This document shows, piece after piece, positions 3,954 to 6,804 of a DNA stretch of 6,804 nt. Source of the stretch: CAVAWX01 sp963614215. Its GTDB lineage: Bacteria; Actinomycetota; Coriobacteriia; Coriobacteriales; QAMH01. Every line of letters begins with the position of its first letter. Positions within the stretch are counted from its first letter, which is position 1. The DNA is taken from positions 1 to 6,804 of the forward strand of contig CAVECB010000051.1 of the NCBI GenBank assembly GCA_963614215.1. Reading direction: 5' to 3'. The notes under the pieces are model-generated. The model was not told where the DNA came from and made no database searches. It was given only the letters and a program-made list of their open reading frames with translations. The translations under genes and the position numbers were made by a program.

Positions 3954-6584
3954 ATGGAACTCATCATCACCGAGAAAAACGACGCTGCCGGCCAGATTGC
4001 ACGCCTGCTCGCAGACGGCAAGGCGACCAAGGATACGGTCTACAAGACGCCGGTGTACCGCTTCACCCGCGACGGCCACGACTGCGTGACCATCGGTTTG
4101 CGCGGCCATATTCTGGGCGTCGACTTTCCCGACGAGATGGTGTGGGGCAAGAAGCGCGGCTGGGTGGGTCTGACCGCCGAGGGCGAGGTGGTCGAGGCAC
4201 CCGACGTGCCCGACACGCTGCCCACGCCGCCTTGGGAGAGCAAGCGTCGCCCCTTCACCGCAGAGGGCATCGCGCTCAAGACCTGGAAGATTCCCGCGCT
4301 GCCCTACCTCACCTACGCGCCCATCATCAAACTGCCCGCGGAAAAGGAGATTATCCGCGCGTTGAAAAACCTCGCGAAGAAGGCCGATTCCATCGTGATC
4401 GCCACCGACTTCGACCGCGAGGGCGAGCTGATCGGCCTTGACGCGCTGTCCATGGTGCGCGAGGTCAACGACAGTGCCCCCATCAGCCGCGCGCGCTACT
4501 CCGCCTTCATCAAAGACGAGATCCGCCAGGCGTTTTCCGACGAGGGACTAGTCGAGCTGGACTTCGATTTGGCGCACGCCGGCGAGACGCGCCAGCACAT
4601 CGACCTGATCTGGGGCGCCGTGCTCACGCGCTACCTCACGCTCGCGCGCTACTCCGGCTTCGGCAACACGCGCAGTGCCGGACGCGTGCAGACCCCGACG
4701 CTTGCGCTGGTCGTGGCAAAGGAAAAGGAGCGCGAGGCCTTTGTGCCCGAGGACTACTGGGTGCTTTCCGGCATGTGCGCGCCGGAGGGCGCGGGCGACG
4801 ACGATGCGTTTGGCGTCACGCATGCGGCCGGCCGCTTCAAAGACGAGGCGGCGGCAAACGCGGCGCATGCGGCGGTGAAAGACGCGACGCGCGCGACCGT
4901 GACCTCCATTGAAAAGAAGCGTCGCAAGAGCCGTCCGCCCGCCCCCTTCAACACGACCTCGCTCATGGCCGCGGCAAGCGGCATCGGCATGCGCCCAAGC
5001 CGCACCATGCGCATCGCCGAATCGCTCTACATGGCCGGCTACATCAGCTACCCGCGCGTGGACAACACGGTGTATCCGGATGGGCTGGACTACGCCGGGC
5101 TGCTGAAGATGCTCGGCGCGGGATACGCCGCCTACAAACCGCACGCCGATGCGCTGCTGGCCGCCGGCGCCTTTCACCCCACGCGCGGCAAGCAGTTCGA
5201 CACGGACCACCCGCCCATCTACCCCACAGGACCGGCCGACCCCGACAAGCTCAAGCCCGAGGAGTGGAAGCTCTACAACCTCGTGGCGCGGCGCTTCATG
5301 GCCACGCTGTCTGACGAGGCCGTGGTCGAGGGCACGAAAATTGGCGTGGACGTGGCCGGGCAGCCCTTCACCGCGAAAGGCGACGTGCTGGTCGTGCCGG
5401 GGTATCGCGCCGTCTACCAGTACGGCATGAAGAAAGACGAGCAGATGCCGCAGCTGGCCGAGGGGCAGGTGCTGGGATTTTCTGAGCCGAAGCTGGAAGC
5501 CAAGCAGACCGAGCCGCCCGCGCGTTATTCCTCCGGGCGCCTGATTCAGGAGATGGAAAAGCACGGGCTGGGTACGAAGGCCACACGCCACGACATGATC
5601 GAGCGCCTCTACAGCCGCCGCTACATCGTGAACGACCCCATCGAGCCCACGCAGCTGGGGGAGGCCGTCATCGACGCGCTGCACCGCTACGCGCCGCACA
5701 TCACCTCGCCGGACATGACTGCCGAGCTGGAGGCCGAGATGACGAGCGTGGCCGAGGGCAAAAAGGAGCGCGACGCGGTGGTGCTGCACTCGCGGCGCCT
5801 GCTCGCGGGCATCATGGACGAGCTGATTCCGCGCAAAGATGAGATGGGCGAGGCCATCGCCGATGCCGTGACCGCCGACAGCCGGGTGGGCGCCTGCCCG
5901 AAGTGCGGGGGCGATTTGTGCGTGAAGAGCAGCGCGAAGACGCGCTCGAGCTTCGTCGGCTGCAACAGCTGGCCGGATTGCGACGTCACCTATCCGCTGC
6001 CGCAGGGCAAATACGAGGCCGTCGAGGAGCCGTGCCCGCTGTGCGGCACGCCGCAGGTGAAGGTCACGCCGTTTCGCGCGAAGGCCTACGTGCACTGCCT
6101 GAACCCGGAGTGCGAGAGCAACAAGATGCCCGAGCTGGTCGTGGGCACCTGCCCCGTATGCCGCGAGGCCGGGCGCGAGGGACGGCTGGTCGCGCAGAAA
6201 AACCCGCGCACCCTAAAGCGCTTCATCCGCTGCGAGAACTACGAGGAGTGCGGCGTGAGCTATCCGCTGCCGCAGCGCGGCGAGCTTCAGGCCACGGGCG
6301 AGGTGTGCGATGCGTGCGGGGCGCCCGAGGTCGTGGTCACGACGACGCGCGGGCCGTGGCGCATCTGCGTGAACATGGATTGCCCGAAGCGTGAGGAGGC
6401 CGCCGCCGCGAAGGCCGCGAAGAAGGGGAGCGGCGCCAAGGGCAAGGGCGGCAAGGGCAAGGGCACGACAAAGGGCAGCAAGGCCAAGGCCGGCAAGACC
6501 AAGGCTAGCGCGAAGAGCAAAAGCGGCGCCAAGACCGACAAGGCCGGCGCGAAAGCCGGGGGCACGGCCAAGAAGATTCGCTAA
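3954..6584 (+). CDS. topA: Type IA DNA topoisomerase (TopA; archaeal-type topoisomerase I flavour)
   Basis: An 876-residue type IA topoisomerase that relaxes negatively supercoiled DNA through a transient 5'-phosphotyrosine single-strand break. The TOPRIM domain starts at the N-terminus (IITEK, catalytic E7) and carries the acidic metal site TDFDREGE (D152, D154, E156). The core region includes RSAGRVQTPTLALV, then the active site GYISYPRVDNT with catalytic Y366 and R368. Further conserved blocks are TDHPPIYPTG and YSSGRLIQEMEKHGLGTKATR. Four Cys4 zinc ribbons follow: 648/651/670/676, 694/697/715/720, 733/736/760/766 and 785/788/805/810. The last ~57 residues (820-876) are a Lys/Gly/Ala tail, likely DNA-binding, comparable in character to basic TopA tails of other actinobacteria. 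ALPYLTYAPI and SYPR rather than TYMR suggest the archaeal-type subfamily. I start at ATG 3954; a TTG at 3945 is closer to the ribosome site and would add three residues. Confidence 0.95.
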   Translation: MELIITEKNDAAGQIARLLADGKATKDTVYKTPVYRFTRDGHDCVTIGLRGHILGVDFPDEMVWGKKRGWVGLTAEGEVVEAPDVPDTLPTPPWESKRRPFTAEGIALKTWKIPALPYLTYAPIIKLPAEKEIIRALKNLAKKADSIVIATDFDREGELIGLDALSMVREVNDSAPISRARYSAFIKDEIRQAFSDEGLVELDFDLAHAGETRQHIDLIWGAVLTRYLTLARYSGFGNTRSAGRVQTPTLALVVAKEKEREAFVPEDYWVLSGMCAPEGAGDDDAFGVTHAAGRFKDEAAANAAHAAVKDATRATVTSIEKKRRKSRPPAPFNTTSLMAAASGIGMRPSRTMRIAESLYMAGYISYPRVDNTVYPDGLDYAGLLKMLGAGYAAYKPHADALLAAGAFHPTRGKQFDTDHPPIYPTGPADPDKLKPEEWKLYNLVARRFMATLSDEAVVEGTKIGVDVAGQPFTAKGDVLVVPGYRAVYQYGMKKDEQMPQLAEGQVLGFSEPKLEAKQTEPPARYSSGRLIQEMEKHGLGTKATRHDMIERLYSRRYIVNDPIEPTQLGEAVIDALHRYAPHITSPDMTAELEAEMTSVAEGKKERDAVVLHSRRLLAGIMDELIPRKDEMGEAIADAVTADSRVGACPKCGGDLCVKSSAKTRSSFVGCNSWPDCDVTYPLPQGKYEAVEEPCPLCGTPQVKVTPFRAKAYVHCLNPECESNKMPELVVGTCPVCREAGREGRLVAQKNPRTLKRFIRCENYEECGVSYPLPQRGELQATGEVCDACGAPEVVVTTTRGPWRICVNMDCPKREEAAAAKAAKKGSGAKGKGGKGKGTTKGSKAKAGKTKASAKSKSGAKTDKAGAKAGGTAKKIR
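5895..6383 (+). repeat. Tandem duplication of a two-zinc-ribbon unit inside topA
   Basis: Unit 1 (residues 648-720, bases 5895-6113) and unit 2 (733-810, bases 6150-6383) share the same order. A first ribbon ends C-x5-C followed by DVTYPLPQ or GVSYPLPQ; an acidic linker follows; a second ribbon begins CPLCGTPQVKVT or CDACGAPEVVVT and ends NPEC or NMDC. Ribbon 1 therefore resembles ribbon 3, and ribbon 2 resembles ribbon 4, which points to duplication of a pair rather than four separate single copies. Confidence 0.7.
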
Positions 6585-6608
6585 AGGCAGAGCTCGGTAT
6601 GCTTTTTT
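6583..6608 (+). terminator. Possible weak terminator after topA
   Basis: AAAGGCA (6583-6589, overlapping the TAA stop) can pair with TGCTTTT (6600-6606), 7 bp with one G-T, around a 10-nt loop; the T-run extends to 6608. The stem is A/T-rich and weak. It lies in the 22-nt gap between topA and the convergent transporter gene, where a terminator is expected. Confidence 0.3.
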
Positions 6609-6804
6609 ACCCAATCAGCCATCCGCGCTTTTTCCATTCCCGGAACTCCCCATATGCCATGATGACGCACAGCACACAGGTTAGGGCATCTGCAATGGGC
6701 ACAGCGAAAAGTGCGCCGTCCAATCCCCACTGGCTGGAAAGCAGCAGCGCCAGCGGGATCAATAGGACACCCTGCCGAATCAACGGGATCAGCAGCGAGC
6801 GTGT
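6607..6804 (-). CDS. MATE-family multidrug efflux transporter, C-terminal fragment (5' end lies outside the window)
   Basis: The minus strand is open from the window edge to a TAA at 6607-6609 and encodes 65 residues. It includes RQGVLLIPLALLLSSQWGLD, then GALFAVPIADALTCVLCVIM, then the charged end YGEFREWKKRGWLIG. The R-Q-G-x-x-x-I-P helix, the GxxGxxxAxPxAD-like segment entering the last helix, and the short basic tail are typical of the last two membrane helices of MATE exporters (Na+ or H+ driven antiporters of cationic compounds). Codon use is less GC-biased than in the rest of the window: about 20 of 65 codons end in A or T (GGA, CTA, ATT, GCA), which are rare in topA. The gene is convergent with topA. 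Substrate cannot be inferred. It is too short for certainty, but the family call is good. Confidence 0.75.
   Translation of the reverse strand, partial: TRSLLIPLIRQGVLLIPLALLLSSQWGLDGALFAVPIADALTCVLCVIMAYGEFREWKKRGWLIG

Noticed and set aside
3843..4109. N-terminal extension of comF to an ATG at 4109
   Set aside because: It would run antisense into topA and across the divergent promoter region. The GTG at 3842 has a good ribosome site.
4548..6095. Long minus-strand open frame (515 codons) inside topA
   Set aside because: It is fully antisense to conserved topoisomerase sequence, Arg/His-rich, without domain features or a ribosome site I would trust. GC-rich codon bias suppresses stops in this frame.
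6411..6581. Repeated Lys/Gly/Ala codons considered as a DNA tandem repeat
   Set aside because: The DNA is not a regular repeat unit; it is low-complexity coding sequence for the basic TopA tail.
6391..6684. Plus-strand open frame covering the topA tail and downstream bases
   Set aside because: It is an Arg/Pro/Ala-rich shadow of the Lys-rich tail, and its end overlaps the MATE fragment.

Overview
The window is GC-rich (roughly 65% by eye, with coding third positions almost all G or C), tightly packed and ordinary in gene content. The gene set and sequence flavour fit a high-GC Gram-positive: GlnK next to an Amt permease, a two-gene Tat cassette with an Ala/Lys-rich TatA/B tail, and a type IA topoisomerase with a basic Lys tail. 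My best guess is an anaerobic member of Coriobacteriia (Eggerthellaceae-like), because a [NiFe]-hydrogenase maturation gene is present and the topoisomerase looks archaeal-type. That placement is inference; there is no rRNA or other taxonomic marker here.

Layout: (1) Positions 2-625, plus strand: the 3' end of an ammonium transporter (amtB), then the complete PII signal protein glnK. The pair ends at a strong hairpin-plus-T-run terminator (708-743). (2) Positions 750-2914, minus strand: a compact cluster transcribed tatA/B -> tatC -> hypB, with gaps of 2 and 18 nt. It converges on glnK. (3) Positions 3051-3842, minus strand: comF, a phosphoribosyltransferase-fold competence protein, 136 nt upstream of the tat cluster. 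(4) Positions 3843-3953: a short divergent intergenic region in which comF and topA appear to have overlapping, back-to-back -10 elements. (5) Positions 3954-6584, plus strand: a large type IA DNA topoisomerase with four C-terminal zinc ribbons, arranged as a duplicated two-ribbon unit, and a Lys/Gly/Ala tail. (6) Positions 6607-6804, minus strand: the C-terminal end of a MATE-family efflux transporter, with visibly less GC-biased codon use.

Functional links: AmtB and GlnK form the ammonium uptake and gating pair, with the oddity that GlnK lacks the Tyr51 modification site. TatA/B and TatC would export folded, cofactor-loaded proteins. HypB, which handles nickel for [NiFe]-hydrogenase maturation, sits in the same apparent operon, and such hydrogenases are classic Tat substrates. 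ComF and TopA (DNA uptake and DNA topology) share a divergent promoter region. No gene-free stretch exceeds 300 bases. I found no tRNA, rRNA, CRISPR array, insertion sequence or prophage. I see no convincing previously undescribed system; the findings are specific oddities within known families.
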